From the NCBI RefSeq assembly GCF_009760405.1, contig NZ_WRPP01000001.1, positions 310,001 to 374,000 of the forward strand: a stretch of 64,000 nucleotides of DNA, read 5' to 3'. The stretch's first letter is position 1, and every line of letters begins with the position of its first letter. Both the position numbers and the translations under genes were made by a program. Shown here piece after piece: positions 9,663 to 18,043 of this stretch. The stretch comes from Nocardia terrae (GTDB lineage: Bacteria; Actinomycetota; Actinomycetes; Mycobacteriales; Mycobacteriaceae). The notes under the pieces are model-generated. The model saw only the letters and a program-made list of their open reading frames with translations. It had not been told where the DNA came from and made no database searches.

Positions 9663-10997
9663 GTGGTTGCTTCTACCCCTGTTCGTTCCGCGGTGACCAT
9701 CGGCGTCGCCACCGAGCGCGGCACGGTGCGTGCCGTGGCCCTCACCGACGGCGGCGAAAAGCTGACCGAGCGCGTGGTGCTCGAACGGGTCTTCTCGATC
9801 GCCGGAGATTCCAAGGCCGAGTTGGCGGTCGCGGTCGAAGCGGTGATGGAGGACATCGCCGACAAGATCGGGGCGGACCGGGACATCATCGGCGCGGCCG
9901 TGGCCTACCGCGATGCCGCCGAGCGCCGCGCCATCGTCACCAAGCTCGCGGCCGGGCCCTGGCACGACGCCTCGCTGGTGTCGGCCAAGGCCGCGCATCT
10001 CGCGGTGGCCCGCGCCATGACCTGGGTGGACGAATTCGAGGACCTCGCCATCTGCGAGGTGGTGCCCGGCTTCCAGGCGTTCTCGCTCATCTCGCCCGAC
10101 CGCAGCCGGGTGCTCGCCGCGGTCACGCTCAGCGGCGGCGCGGCGGCGGAGGAGACCATGCGCAGCGCGGTCACCGCCGCCTGGGACCAGTTCGACGCGG
10201 CCGGGGTGAAGCCGGACGCCGTGGTGCTGATCGGTTCGGGCGCAACCGAATCCGCGGTGGTCGCGGCGCTGGAGTCGGGTTTCGGCGCGCCGGTCATCCC
10301 GTGCGGGGTGGCGGCCGCGGCGCCGGCCATCGGCGCGGCGCTGGCGGCCCTGCCCGAGGCCGAGTTCGCGGGGGAGGCGGCCGAGCGCATTCGCCGCGCC
10401 CGCGGCACCGCGGCCCTGTTCGCGGCGGCCAGCGTGCTGGCGGGCGGACTGGTGGCGGGCGGCGTGTACGCGGCCGGCAGTGATTCCAAGAAGGTGCCGC
10501 AGCCGATTCTCATCGACTCGCGGGTCTCCGCCGACGCCCACAATGGGGGCGAGCATCCGGTCGGCGATCCGGGTGCGCCCGCCGCGCCGGCACCCGACAG
10601 CGGTTCGGCCGCAGGCCCGGTGGACGGCACGCCCGGCATGGTCACCCCGACCGACGCGGTCGCGCCGAGCGGCAATCAGCAACCCGCCCCGGAACTGCAG
10701 CCCGGCGATGTGGTGACCATCGACCCGGCCACCCTGAACTGGGGCCCGCACGATTCCACGAAGTCCGGCGCGCATCCCAGGCCGCTGATCAAGGCGCAGC
10801 CCGAGCCCGAGGTCGCCTCGAATCCGGATTCGATCATCCCGGCCCCGACCCACACGGTCGGCTCGCCCACCGAATCCGGGCTGTTCCCCGGTGAACTCGC
10901 GCCGCCCCCGTTAGGCAGCCCGGAGTTCTCCTCCTGGTGGGACAACCACTGGCGCATGATGCTCCAGTGGGCCGCCCAGATGATGCCGAAGGTCTAG
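9663..10997 (+). CDS. Unknown membrane-anchored protein with Pro-rich outer region
   Basis: Not recognised beyond its layout. The 444-residue product starts with about 240 residues of alternating hydrophobic strands (SAVTIGVATERGTVRAVALTD) that resemble an ATPase/actin-like or HSP70-type fold; that is inference only. One hydrophobic segment (TAALFAAASVLAGGLVAGGVYA, near 245-268) follows an Arg-rich stretch, then a Pro/Ala/Gly-rich, probably extracellular tail ending in a Trp-rich patch. GTG 9663 is chosen because GGAAGG lies 6 bp upstream; the frame is open further upstream but without a site. A strong terminator follows. Similar mycobacterial proteins with a regulatory N-terminal domain plus one membrane span exist, but I assign no function. 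Confidence 0.8.
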   Translation: MVASTPVRSAVTIGVATERGTVRAVALTDGGEKLTERVVLERVFSIAGDSKAELAVAVEAVMEDIADKIGADRDIIGAAVAYRDAAERRAIVTKLAAGPWHDASLVSAKAAHLAVARAMTWVDEFEDLAICEVVPGFQAFSLISPDRSRVLAAVTLSGGAAAEETMRSAVTAAWDQFDAAGVKPDAVVLIGSGATESAVVAALESGFGAPVIPCGVAAAAPAIGAALAALPEAEFAGEAAERIRRARGTAALFAAASVLAGGLVAGGVYAAGSDSKKVPQPILIDSRVSADAHNGGEHPVGDPGAPAAPAPDSGSAAGPVDGTPGMVTPTDAVAPSGNQQPAPELQPGDVVTIDPATLNWGPHDSTKSGAHPRPLIKAQPEPEVASNPDSIIPAPTHTVGSPTESGLFPGELAPPPLGSPEFSSWWDNHWRMMLQWAAQMMPKV

Positions 10998-11016
10998 CAC
11001 GCGTCCCAACACCCTG

Positions 11017-11059
11017 ACACGAACCCCGGCCCCGAAAGAGGCAGGGGTTCGTGTGTTTT
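11017..11059 (+). terminator. Rho-independent terminator
   Basis: A perfect 11-bp stem (ACACGAACCCC, 11017-11027, with 11044-11054) is followed by GTTTTC. It closes the 9663-10997 unit. Confidence 0.8.
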
Positions 11060-11171
11060 CGTATGCCCGGGCGACAACTGATCTCGTAGCGATGGGGGTA
11101 ACTCCCCGGGTACGTCCAAAATCGGTTCGGGCACCTGACCGCCGGCACGGATGCATGGCGGTCGACGGCTC

Positions 11172-11672
11172 TTAGCGGTCCGCTGAAGTTCCGGGGAGGG
11201 GGATCTGCAGGTCGCGGCGGAGCTTGGCGACGTGGCCGGTGGCCTTCACGTTGTACTGCGCGACCTCGACCTTGCCGTTCTCGTCGACCAGGAAGGTGGA
11301 GCGGATGACGCCGGTGACCTTCTTGCCGTACATCATCTTCTCGCCGAACGCCCCGTAGGCGCTCAGTACTTCCTTGTCCGGGTCGGACAGCAGCGGGAAG
11401 GTGAGCTTTTCCGTGTCACGGAACTTGGCCAGCTTGGCCGGCTTGTCGGGGGAGATGCCGACGACCTCGATGCCCGCGCCCTCCAATTCGGCCAGGTTGT
11501 CGCGGAAGTCGCAGGCCTGCTTGGTGCAGCCGGGGGTGCTGGCGGCCGGGTAGAAGTAGACGATCACCTTGCGGCCGCGGAAGTCCGACAGCGAGACGTC
11601 CTTGCCGTCGGCGTCGGGCAGGGTGAAGGCGGGGGCGGTGTCGCCGGGACTGAGTCGGTGATTCTCGGTCAT
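11172..11672 (-). CDS. bcp: Thioredoxin-dependent thiol peroxidase (Bcp/PrxQ peroxiredoxin)
   Basis: Reduces hydrogen peroxide and organic hydroperoxides using a peroxidatic cysteine. The 166-residue protein has the AhpC/TSA fold with [15 protein letters not shown]: peroxidatic Cys49 and, five residues on, resolving Cys54, the spacing of the atypical 2-Cys Bcp group. A conserved downstream Arg lies in the VIRSTFLVD segment. Start ATG at 11672. It is divergent from the DUF3618 gene, the same arrangement as bcp and its neighbour near fas in M. tuberculosis. Confidence 0.95.
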   Translation of the reverse strand: MTENHRLSPGDTAPAFTLPDADGKDVSLSDFRGRKVIVYFYPAASTPGCTKQACDFRDNLAELEGAGIEVVGISPDKPAKLAKFRDTEKLTFPLLSDPDKEVLSAYGAFGEKMMYGKKVTGVIRSTFLVDENGKVEVAQYNVKATGHVAKLRRDLQIPLPGTSADR

Positions 11673-11840
11673 GCCGCCACGCTAGTCGACGGGCTCGAGG
11701 CGGTGTTGGCGATACACTCCTGAGCAGGTTCGGCTCGCATGCGCCTGTGCTCCCCCGAGATTGGCGTGCAGTGTCGCGCGACCGGCCCAGAGACGATCAA
11801 ACCGCCGCCCTGCAGCGCGGCTTCCAGACAGGAGTGTGAC

Positions 11841-12065
11841 GTGGCGAGAGACACCGAGGCGATCGAGCGCGAGATCGAGGCGGCTCGCAACCGGCTCGCG
11901 AGCACCCTCGACGAATTGGCCGTCCGCGCCGACCCGCAGCGCCTGGCCGACAATGCGAAGCAGTCCGTGGTGGCCAAGCTGAACGAGCCGAAGATCAAGT
12001 ACAGCCTGATCGGCGCGGGCGCGCTGGTCGCGACGATCATCGTGGTGAAGATCTTCCGGCGGTAG
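11841..12065 (+). CDS. DUF3618 small membrane protein
   Basis: A 74-residue protein with an N-terminal charged amphipathic helix (DTEAIEREIEAARNRLASTLDELA, the DUF3618 signature) and a single C-terminal membrane segment (SLIGAGALVATIIVVKIF). GTG 11841 is chosen because AGGAG lies at 11830-11834; the longer upstream reading has no site. The family is widespread in mycobacteria and relatives, function unknown. Synteny (fas, acpS, bcp, this gene) matches the M. tuberculosis fas locus. Confidence 0.9.
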   Translation: MARDTEAIEREIEAARNRLASTLDELAVRADPQRLADNAKQSVVAKLNEPKIKYSLIGAGALVATIIVVKIFRR

Positions 12066-12079
12066 ACCCGAGAAGCCAC

Positions 12080-12118
12080 GCGGCCCCGGTCCAATCGGAC
12101 CGGGGCCGCATGTGTTTT
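12080..12118 (+). terminator. Rho-independent terminator
   Basis: A perfect 13-bp stem (GCGGCCCCGGTCC, 12080-12092, with 12097-12109) around a four-base loop is followed by ATGTGTTTT. It ends the DUF3618 transcript and may also serve the convergent gene at 12183. Confidence 0.85.
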
Positions 12119-12182
12119 GGGGTTCGGGGGCGAAGCCCGGCCGCGGGGAGGCGGAGGCCCGAGCTACGAGAGTTGTTTCAAC

Positions 12183-12488
12183 TCAGACGGTCGGGCAGGC
12201 CATGCCGGTGCCGTCCGGGTCCAGGTGGGGGCTGTAGCCCGGCTGACCGCGGAAGAGTGGGGCGACGCCTGCGGCTCGCGCCTGGTCGCAGTTCTCGTAG
12301 ACCGGCCCACCGGCGGAGCCGGTCTGGGTCAGGCCCGCGGAACCGGTGGCAGCGGAACCGGTGTCGAGAGCGGAGGATCCGGTGCCCGAGGATCCGGTGG
12401 GGACGTCGGCGTAGGCGACGGCGGTTTGGGCTGCGATGGTCGTCAAGCCCGCGACGCTGGCGGTGACGAGAAGCCGGCGAACGTTCAT
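12183..12488 (-). CDS. Secreted Excalibur calcium-binding domain protein
   Basis: A 101-residue exported protein. A Sec signal peptide (MNVRRLLVTA then hydrophobic core, likely cleaved after AYA27) precedes a Ser/Gly/Thr linker and a C-terminal Excalibur domain (YENCDQARAAG to HLDPDGTGMACP, about 64-99). The two cysteines and the DPDGTG loop are the calcium-site hallmarks of the family. The Excalibur fold is usually a small extracellular module attached to nucleases or wall proteins; here it stands alone. RBS TGAGGAAT lies just upstream. Extracellular role unknown. Confidence 0.85.
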   Translation of the reverse strand: MNVRRLLVTASVAGLTTIAAQTAVAYADVPTGSSGTGSSALDTGSAATGSAGLTQTGSAGGPVYENCDQARAAGVAPLFRGQPGYSPHLDPDGTGMACPTV

Positions 12489-12867
12489 GTATTCCTCAAT
12501 GTCGGCGCAATAGGGTGGTAACTGGCCCGGTTCGGCGCGGATTTGCCACCGCCGCCACGTGCGGTTGCGGCGCGGTGACCGGTCCGGGCTCGGCGTCGAG
12601 TTTTCTGGCGCAACGTTGCATTGTCAACCGGATGGGCTATCTATCCAGGTGAATTAGGGGATTTGCCCCGAACGCCGGATCCTCTTCTGCCGGAATGTCT
12701 CTCATTCGTCCGGTGCGGAAAGCTGCTCGCGCATTGATGATTTCCGCCGAACTACGCAAATCGAACCGTCAGTACTTTACTTCAGTGCGCTGCCGAGGGG
12801 GCACTCCGAGATGCCGTGAAGTTCCTGTGGATCCTCATGGTGTCCGTGTCAACTAACCGTCGATACT
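12489..12867. other. Intergenic region without recognisable gene
   Basis: About 380 bp between the divergent Excalibur and MarR genes, with lower GC than the surroundings between about 12640 and 12790. I see no ORF with a ribosome binding site, no tRNA and no strong hairpin. The half-site GTCAACTA just before the MarR start (about 12847-12854) could be part of an autoregulatory site. Confidence 0.4.
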
Positions 12868-13341
12868 ATGGAGATCATGACGCGCTGGCTGACCGACGAG
12901 GAACAGACGACCTGGCAGTCCTTCATTCGGATGCGGCAACGCCTGGACTCCGCGATCGCCGCCGGGCTCGCCCAGGACGGGCTGTCCTTCTCCGACTACG
13001 AGGTGCTGGTCGCGCTGTCCGCGGCCGGCGGCCAGATGCGCGCCAAGGAACTGGGCGCGGAGATCTGCTGGGACAAGAGCCGGCTGTCCAAGCATCTGTC
13101 ACGCATGGCCGCCCGCGGACTGGTCGACCGCTGCCAGGCCGCCGACGACGCGCGCGGCCGGGAGGTGCGTCTGACCGACGCGGGCCGCGTGGCCCTCGAG
13201 GCCGCCGCGCCCAATCACGTGGAGTTGGTGCGGCGGCTGCTCATCGACGACATGACCGCGGCGGAGTCCGAGGCCATTCGCTCGCTGGCCGACCGCGTCG
13301 TCGCCGAGGTGGAACGCACGGACGTCGAGGGCATCGGCTGA
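12868..13341 (+). CDS. MarR family transcriptional regulator
   Basis: A 157-residue winged-helix regulator. The DNA-binding part is MRAKELGAEICWDKSRLSKHLSRMAARGLVDR followed by the wing DDARGREVRLTDAG (residues about 60-110), with dimerisation helices at both ends. Starts at 12868 and 12877 are both in frame; GGAG at 12870-12873 would sit 3 bp before the second. No ligand or target is evident. The adjacent minus-strand enoyl-CoA hydratase converges on it, so co-regulation is not implied. Confidence 0.87.
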   Translation: MEIMTRWLTDEEQTTWQSFIRMRQRLDSAIAAGLAQDGLSFSDYEVLVALSAAGGQMRAKELGAEICWDKSRLSKHLSRMAARGLVDRCQAADDARGREVRLTDAGRVALEAAAPNHVELVRRLLIDDMTAAESEAIRSLADRVVAEVERTDVEGIG

Positions 13342-13364
13342 GCGGTCCCGGAATGACGGGGGCC

Positions 13365-14396
13365 TCAGTCCTTCGGCTGGTCGAACTGCGCGCGCTTCCA
13401 GTCCCCGAACGGCTCGTCGCGTTCGCGGACCGCTTCTCTGAATCCGGCGGTCGCCGAACGCAATTGGAACGCGTAGCCCTCGCGGGTGTGCCGGGAGATG
13501 CCGTCGAACACGGTGCTGATCATGCCGGAGTTCAGCACGCCCTGGTTGAGCAGCGCGCTGTTGAGCGCCAGCTTCGCCATGACCAGCTGGTTGATCGGCA
13601 CTCGTGAAATGCGTTCCAGCAGTTCCTCGGTGCGCGCGTCCAGTTCGTCGGCGGGCGGGGCCTCGATGGCGAGACCCCACTCCTCGGCCTGTTTGCCGCT
13701 GAGACTGTCGCCGGTGAACAGCAGCCGCTTGGCCCGCTGATCACCGACCCGATGCGCCCACATCCCCGCGGCCGGAATCCCCCAGGTGCGGGTGGGCGGG
13801 TAACCGAAGCGCGCGTCCTCGGCGCAGATGATCTGATCGGCGAACAGCGCGATATCGGTGCCGCCCGCGACGGCGAACCCGTGCACCTTGGCCACTGTCG
13901 GCTTGTTGGCGTGCAGCAGGCTCGAGAACCCGCGGTTGAATCGCGACATCATCGCGTAGTCGACCATGGGATCCCAAGTGCCCCAAGGATTGTGATTGCG
14001 CGCCTGCACCTCTGGATCGAGTACGGTGCCCTCGGTCGGCTGCGCACCCTCGGCCGGGGCGAAGCTGTTCTCCGCGAAGATCGACAGGTCGTACCCGCCG
14101 CAGAACCCCTTGCCCCGCCCGCTGACCACCATCACATGCACCCGCGGATCCAGATCGGCCCGCTCGACAGCCGCGGCCAGCTCGATCGGTGTATCGGCGG
14201 TGATCGCATTCCCACGCTCGGGCCGATTGAACGTGATCCGCGCGATCCGCCCGGTCACCTCATAGGTCAGCGTCCGCCCGGTGTACTCGTTCACCGGTTC
14301 GGGCCGCCCCGCGAACAGCGAATCGTCACCGCCGGTCAGATCATCGCGCCAGGCGGCCGGCCGCGTACCGGCATGGTTCTCGTAATCGGGAGACAC
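13365..14396 (-). CDS. Enoyl-CoA hydratase/isomerase family protein
   Basis: Crotonase-fold enzyme of 343 residues, likely acting on an acyl-CoA in beta-oxidation or a catabolic route. Visible are the CoA-binding core (ARITFNRPERGNAIT near 50-66), the first oxyanion-hole element (GRGKGFCGGYDLS), and the second with AVAGGTDIALFADQIICAEDARFGYP. The C-terminal helical part is long. The extra 35-40 N-terminal residues and a central insertion (SFAPAEGAQPTEG) make it longer than the usual 260. The catalytic Glu positions cannot be assigned with certainty. GTG start at 14396; an inverted repeat lies directly upstream and no good ribosome binding site is seen. Confidence 0.87.
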   Translation of the reverse strand: MSPDYENHAGTRPAAWRDDLTGGDDSLFAGRPEPVNEYTGRTLTYEVTGRIARITFNRPERGNAITADTPIELAAAVERADLDPRVHVMVVSGRGKGFCGGYDLSIFAENSFAPAEGAQPTEGTVLDPEVQARNHNPWGTWDPMVDYAMMSRFNRGFSSLLHANKPTVAKVHGFAVAGGTDIALFADQIICAEDARFGYPPTRTWGIPAAGMWAHRVGDQRAKRLLFTGDSLSGKQAEEWGLAIEAPPADELDARTEELLERISRVPINQLVMAKLALNSALLNQGVLNSGMISTVFDGISRHTREGYAFQLRSATAGFREAVRERDEPFGDWKRAQFDQPKD

Positions 14397-14404
14397 TCAA
14401 GCAG

Positions 14405-14418
14405 TGAACCTCGGTTCA
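14405..14418. promoter_or_regulatory. Inverted repeat upstream of enoyl-CoA hydratase
   Basis: TGAACC-TC-GGTTCA sits 8-22 bp before the GTG at 14396 on the minus strand. Length and symmetry fit a TetR-type operator of fatty-acid or sterol catabolic genes, but it does not match a consensus I can name with confidence. Confidence 0.4.
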
Positions 14419-14444
14419 TTTCTTGCTGTCAAGGGTCCGGGCCG

Positions 14445-14759
14445 CTACTCCCAGGGTTTGACCGGCGGTTTCACCCAGAGGATCTTCTCGTCCGCGCTTT
14501 CCCGGCGGGCGGCGGGATGGGTCGGGTTGCGGGCGGCCCAGGCGTCCTTCTCAGCGAGCAGACCCGCGACGACCTGCCAGGTTTCCTCGGTGCTGGGCGG
14601 GTTGGTGTCGGCGGCGCGGGCCAGTTTCCGGCGTTGCGCGGCGGGCATTTCCAGGAGTTCGTCGCCGGTGATTCCGCGGGCCCAGGCGTAGGCGGCCAGT
14701 CGGCGGGCCTTTTCCTCCCGGCTGCGACTGGCGTGATCGGAGTGCGCGTAGTCGGCCAT
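14445..14759 (-). CDS. Conserved small hypothetical protein
   Basis: Not recognised. A 104-residue soluble, charged protein: an Arg/Glu-rich N-terminal helix (SREEKARRLAAYAWARGITGDELLEMP), a middle segment (AAQRRKLARAADTNPPSTEETWQVVAGLLAEKDAWA) and a basic, Pro-rich tail (ILWVKPPVKPWE). There is no membrane segment or cysteine. Codon use follows its neighbours. The spaced Trp residues and absence of low-complexity sequence make it a credible gene. It shares its strand with the enoyl-CoA hydratase, 48 bp upstream of it. Confidence 0.7.
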   Translation of the reverse strand: MADYAHSDHASRSREEKARRLAAYAWARGITGDELLEMPAAQRRKLARAADTNPPSTEETWQVVAGLLAEKDAWAARNPTHPAARRESADEKILWVKPPVKPWE

Positions 14760-14872
14760 ATCTTTCCAACCCCGCAGCTAGTCGACGATGTCTTTGCCCG
14801 ACCCTACCCGAGCGCCAGGTTATGGTTTTCGGGCAGTTGGATGGACGCTTCATCGACCGAAGGGACCCCGCC

Positions 14873-15262
14873 TTGACCGCGCCGATCGCGCTCAGCTGCG
14901 TCACCATCGACTCCGCCGATCCGCGCCGGCTCGCCGAGTTCTACGCCGCCCTGCTGGACTGGCGAATCATGCACTCCGAGGACGGGTATGCGCTGATCAC
15001 CGACGGGAAGTCGGTGCTGTGCTTCGGTTTCGTGGAAGGGCACACGGCCGCGCCCTGGCCCGACAGTCCGGCGCAGGCCAAACGAGTCCACCTCGACCTG
15101 AACGTGGCCGACATCGACCAGGCCACCGATCTCGCCGTTTCCCTCGGCGCGACGATTCCCGAGTTCCAGCCCGGCCTCAATCCGGACTGGGACAACCAGT
15201 TGCCGTGGGGCATCGTGCTGGACCCCGAGGGCCACCCCATCTGCCTGAATCTGCGGGAATAG
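14873..15262 (+). CDS. VOC (glyoxalase/bleomycin-resistance fold) protein
   Basis: About 129 residues with the paired beta-alpha-beta-beta-beta modules of the vicinal-oxygen-chelate fold: LSCVTIDSADPRRLAEFYAALLDW at the start, HLDLNVADIDQATDLAVSLGA in the middle and VLDPEGHPICL at the end, the typical DPxGHxxCL ending of glyoxalase-like domains. TTG 14873 is preferred (AGGGA at 14861-14865, and alignment with the family's usual beginning); an ATG at 14822 adds 17 unlikely residues. Substrate unknown. Confidence 0.82.
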   Translation: MTAPIALSCVTIDSADPRRLAEFYAALLDWRIMHSEDGYALITDGKSVLCFGFVEGHTAAPWPDSPAQAKRVHLDLNVADIDQATDLAVSLGATIPEFQPGLNPDWDNQLPWGIVLDPEGHPICLNLRE

Positions 15263-15289
15263 CAGAGCTTTTGCGGCTACCGTGGTCGC

Positions 15290-16147
15290 ATGCCGGATGC
15301 CGTGCGTATCGATGATCTGGTCATTGCCCGCGCCACACCGGCGGAATGGTCCGCCGTGGTGGGGTGGGCCGCCGCCGAGGGGTGGAATCCGGGGGCCCGG
15401 GATACCACCGCGTTCTTCGCGCAGGATCCGGACGGGTTCTTTCTGGGGCGGGTGAACGGGGTGCCCGCCACCGCGGTGTCGGTGGTCAACTACGGCGACG
15501 AATTCGCCTTCCTGGGTTTCTATCTCGTGCGCGAGGATCTGCGGGGGCGTGGGTTCGGGCTGGCCACCTGGGAAGCCGGGATGAAGCACGCGGGGGATCG
15601 GGTCGTCGGGCTGGACGGGGTGCCCGATCAGCAGGACAACTATCGGCGCAGCGGCTTCGAACTCGCCTATCGCAGTGCGCGATTCACGGGCAGTCCCCGG
15701 CTGCCGCTGCCGGATGATTCGGTGACCGCGCTCGCCGCAACGGATTTCGCCGTGCTGCATCCCTACGACTCGGCTTGCCAGCCGGCGGATCGGCCGGAGT
15801 TCCTGTCCGCGTGGCTGGCCGAGCCGGGCCACCGGACCTTCGCCCGCATTGTCGGCGGCACCGTCACCGGCTACGCGACGCTGCGCCCGGCCCGGGATTC
15901 GCTGCGTGTGGGCCCGCTGTTCGCCGACGGTCCCGAGGACGCTCGTCAGCTGCTGGCGGCTCTCGCCGCGCACGCGGCCGGAATGCCGCTGGCGGTGGAT
16001 GTTCCGCTCTGCAATGACGCGGCGGTGCGGCTCATGGAGGAGGCGGGGCTGCGCCCCAGTTTCGAGACGGCCCGCATGTACACCGGCCCGGTCCGAGAAC
16101 ACCACCGTGACCGGATCTTCGGGGTGACGACGCTCGAACTCGGCTGA
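15290..16147 (+). CDS. GNAT family N-acetyltransferase, two-domain
   Basis: A 285-residue acetyltransferase. The first GNAT domain (about 1-140) has the acetyl-CoA loop VREDLRGRGFGLATWEAGM (motif A, RGRGFG). The second half (about 150-285) matches the GNAT-like C-terminal domain that often follows such modules (FARIVGGTVTGYATLRP, then RVGPLFADGPEDARQLL). Only the first keeps a clear CoA-binding loop. It lies 27 bp after the VOC gene, so the two may be co-transcribed. Acceptor unknown. Confidence 0.85.
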   Translation: MPDAVRIDDLVIARATPAEWSAVVGWAAAEGWNPGARDTTAFFAQDPDGFFLGRVNGVPATAVSVVNYGDEFAFLGFYLVREDLRGRGFGLATWEAGMKHAGDRVVGLDGVPDQQDNYRRSGFELAYRSARFTGSPRLPLPDDSVTALAATDFAVLHPYDSACQPADRPEFLSAWLAEPGHRTFARIVGGTVTGYATLRPARDSLRVGPLFADGPEDARQLLAALAAHAAGMPLAVDVPLCNDAAVRLMEEAGLRPSFETARMYTGPVREHHRDRIFGVTTLELG

Positions 16148-16171
16148 GCGACAGGTGGATTCGCCGCCGAA

Positions 16172-16618
16172 TCACCAGGCCGAGGGGCGGACCCGGCCCG
16201 GGACCACCACCCGGGCGAGGGCGTTGCGCAGGTCCGTCACCGCCTGTGGGCCGAGCGTCGCCCCCCACTGCTCGGTGAACCGGGCCATGGCGGCGTCGGC
16301 CGCGCGGGTGCAGGCCCAGCCGCGTTCGGTGAGGGTGATGAGTTTGGCCCGGGCGTCGGTGGGGTGCGGGTTGCGTTGGGCGTAGCCCTTTTTCACGAGT
16401 TCGTCGACGAGCTGGCTGGCGGCTTGTTTGGTGACGCCCAGGTGGTCGGCGATCTCGACGACGGTCGCGCCGTCGGGGGCCATGCGCACGAAGGCGAAGC
16501 CGTGGCTGGGCCGGATATCGGTGAAACCGGCCGCCACGGTTCCGCTGTGGATGGCGTCGGTCACCTGGGCGGCGGCCGCGAGCAGCAGTAGCGGCAGGTC
16601 CTGTGCGTATCCGGGCAT
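16172..16618 (-). CDS. MarR family transcriptional regulator (operator-linked to cupin)
   Basis: A 148-residue winged-helix repressor type: ATVVEIADHLGVTKQAASQLVDELVKKGYAQR with wing NPHPTDARAKLITLTERG (about residues 58-106). ATG 16618 is chosen; an earlier TTG reading is possible but would translate the operator region. It diverges from the cupin gene at 16697, and the 78-bp gap between them carries two related palindromes, so it very probably represses itself and the cupin gene. The ligand is unknown. Confidence 0.88.
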   Translation of the reverse strand: MPGYAQDLPLLLLAAAAQVTDAIHSGTVAAGFTDIRPSHGFAFVRMAPDGATVVEIADHLGVTKQAASQLVDELVKKGYAQRNPHPTDARAKLITLTERGWACTRAADAAMARFTEQWGATLGPQAVTDLRNALARVVVPGRVRPSAW

Positions 16619-16634
16619 GCCTGGAATCTTGACA

Positions 16635-16673
16635 CTTGACAGGATAGTCAACAAGCTTGACTATATAGTCAAG
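16635..16673. promoter_or_regulatory. Tandem MarR operators between divergent genes
   Basis: A perfect 18-bp palindrome CTTGACTATATAGTCAAG (16656-16673) and an imperfect copy, TTGAC-aggata-GTCAA (16636-16651), lie about 21 bp apart (centre to centre), two helical turns. A further TTGAC half-site is at about 16629. AT-rich palindromes of this size are typical MarR targets. Confidence 0.7.
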
Positions 16674-16696
16674 TTGATTGACTAAAGGAGAAGGTA

Positions 16697-17071
16697 ATGC
16701 CAGTCATCCACGCCGCCGACGCCCAGTCCCACGAAATGCACGGCTCCCGATTCACCCCGTTGATCCGTCCCAGCATCGGCAGCCGCGAATTGTGCCTGTG
16801 GCGGCTGGAGATCGCGCCCGGCACCGAAGGCGTCGCGCACCGGGTCAACCGCGAGGAGGCGTTCGTCGTCGTGGGCGGCGGCATCACCATGACCATCGAC
16901 GGCGAATCGGCTCGGCTCACGGTCGGTGACGCGGCCGTGGCTCCGGCCGGTTCGGTGATCCGGCTGGACAACCCGTCCGCGGACCAGGCCGAGGTGATCG
17001 TCAACGCGCCGGTCGGTTTCACCGGCGAACTGCTCGACGGCACCGTCGTGAACCCGCCCTGGGTGAACTGA
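16697..17071 (+). CDS. Cupin domain protein
   Basis: A 124-residue single-domain cupin with a strong ribosome binding site (AAAGGAGAAGG, 7 bp before the ATG). Cupin motif 1 is degenerate (GTEGVAHRVNREEAFVVVGGGITMTI: one His and the Glu remain) and motif 2 is GDAAVAPAGSVIRLDNPS without the usual His, so metal binding may be weak or altered. It is controlled by the divergent MarR gene through the shared operators. Likely a small-molecule-binding or isomerase-type protein; the substrate may be related to the MarR ligand. Confidence 0.85.
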   Translation: MPVIHAADAQSHEMHGSRFTPLIRPSIGSRELCLWRLEIAPGTEGVAHRVNREEAFVVVGGGITMTIDGESARLTVGDAAVAPAGSVIRLDNPSADQAEVIVNAPVGFTGELLDGTVVNPPWVN

Positions 17072-17135
17072 TCCCTGCGCGGTTTCTGAAACATGTTCTA
17101 ATTGGGAAAGATCATCGAACGGTAGGGGAGGCAGC

Positions 17136-17954
17136 GTGGTCGCGTTCTTCACGCACGAGGACGGCCGATACACCGCGGACATCATGGCCGTCAGCGCGTG
17201 GTCCCAGTCGCAACTGGCGGGCACCGCCGTCTGTGGATTGCTGGCTCACGAGCTGGAAACCCACAGTCCCGGGCCCGGTTTCCTGCCCGCGCGCTTCGCT
17301 GTCGACCTCTTCCGTCCGGTGCTCAACGAGCCGATCGAACTGCGCAGCTCGATGGTCCGCGACGGCAACCGGATTCGGGTGGTCGACGCGTGGATCGTGC
17401 AGGGCGAGGAGATCCGGGTCCGCGCCAGTGTTCACTTTCTGGCCACGGCCGCCGAGCCGGCGGGCGAGGTGTGGCAGCCCGCCCGGGATCTGCCCGTGCC
17501 CGATCGGCCGCTCGACGGTCCGAACCCGCCGCTGTTCAAGTCCGGAAATCGGGACTGGACTCACGATTTCGCTTCCGGGGTCAATCCCTACCGGAAGGCC
17601 GCGTGGCAGCACCTGCCGCCGCTGATCGAGGGGCGGTCCATGACCCCGTTCGAACGTGCCGCGTTCGTCAGCGACACCACCAATCTGGTCTGCAACTGGG
17701 GCACCCAGGGGGTCGGGTTCATCAACTCCGATGTCAGCCTCACCCTCGCCCGGCTCCCCGAGGGGCCCGAGATCGGTGTGTTCGCGCAGGATCACATCGC
17801 CGCGAATGGCATCGCGGTCGCCACCGCTGTCCTCTATGACCGCACCGGCCCGCTGGGTACCACCACGATCACCGCGCTGGCGAATGCGATGCGTCAGATC
17901 GATATGGCCGAGTTCGCCGCCGCGCGATCGATTCCGCAGCCTACCGGTCGGTAA
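17136..17954 (+). CDS. Acyl-CoA thioesterase family (double hot-dog) protein
   Basis: A 272-residue protein with two hot-dog halves, as in TesB/acyl-CoA thioesterase II-like proteins: FLPARFAVDLFRPVLNEPIELRSSMVRDGNRIRVVDAWIVQ (about 47-90) and FINSDVSLTLARLPEGPEIGVFAQDHIAANGIAVATAVLYDRTGPLG (about 190-240). It would hydrolyse or bind an acyl-CoA. GTG 17136 follows GGGGAGG. It is downstream of the cupin by 64 bp with no clear terminator, so it may be read with it. Catalytic residues are not certain. Confidence 0.8.
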   Translation: MVAFFTHEDGRYTADIMAVSAWSQSQLAGTAVCGLLAHELETHSPGPGFLPARFAVDLFRPVLNEPIELRSSMVRDGNRIRVVDAWIVQGEEIRVRASVHFLATAAEPAGEVWQPARDLPVPDRPLDGPNPPLFKSGNRDWTHDFASGVNPYRKAAWQHLPPLIEGRSMTPFERAAFVSDTTNLVCNWGTQGVGFINSDVSLTLARLPEGPEIGVFAQDHIAANGIAVATAVLYDRTGPLGTTTITALANAMRQIDMAEFAAARSIPQPTGR

Positions 17955-18043
17955 CGATTCGGTCACTTGACCTACTGGCTGTCCGGTTCTCTCGTACCGT
18001 CTGGGGCTATTCGCCCGAGCCGGACCACGAGGAAACCTCTGTC

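Noticed and set aside
11055..11171. Possible tRNA between terminator and bcp
   Set aside because: A GGTTCG-like stretch exists, but I could not pair an acceptor stem, anticodon arm and T arm on either strand.
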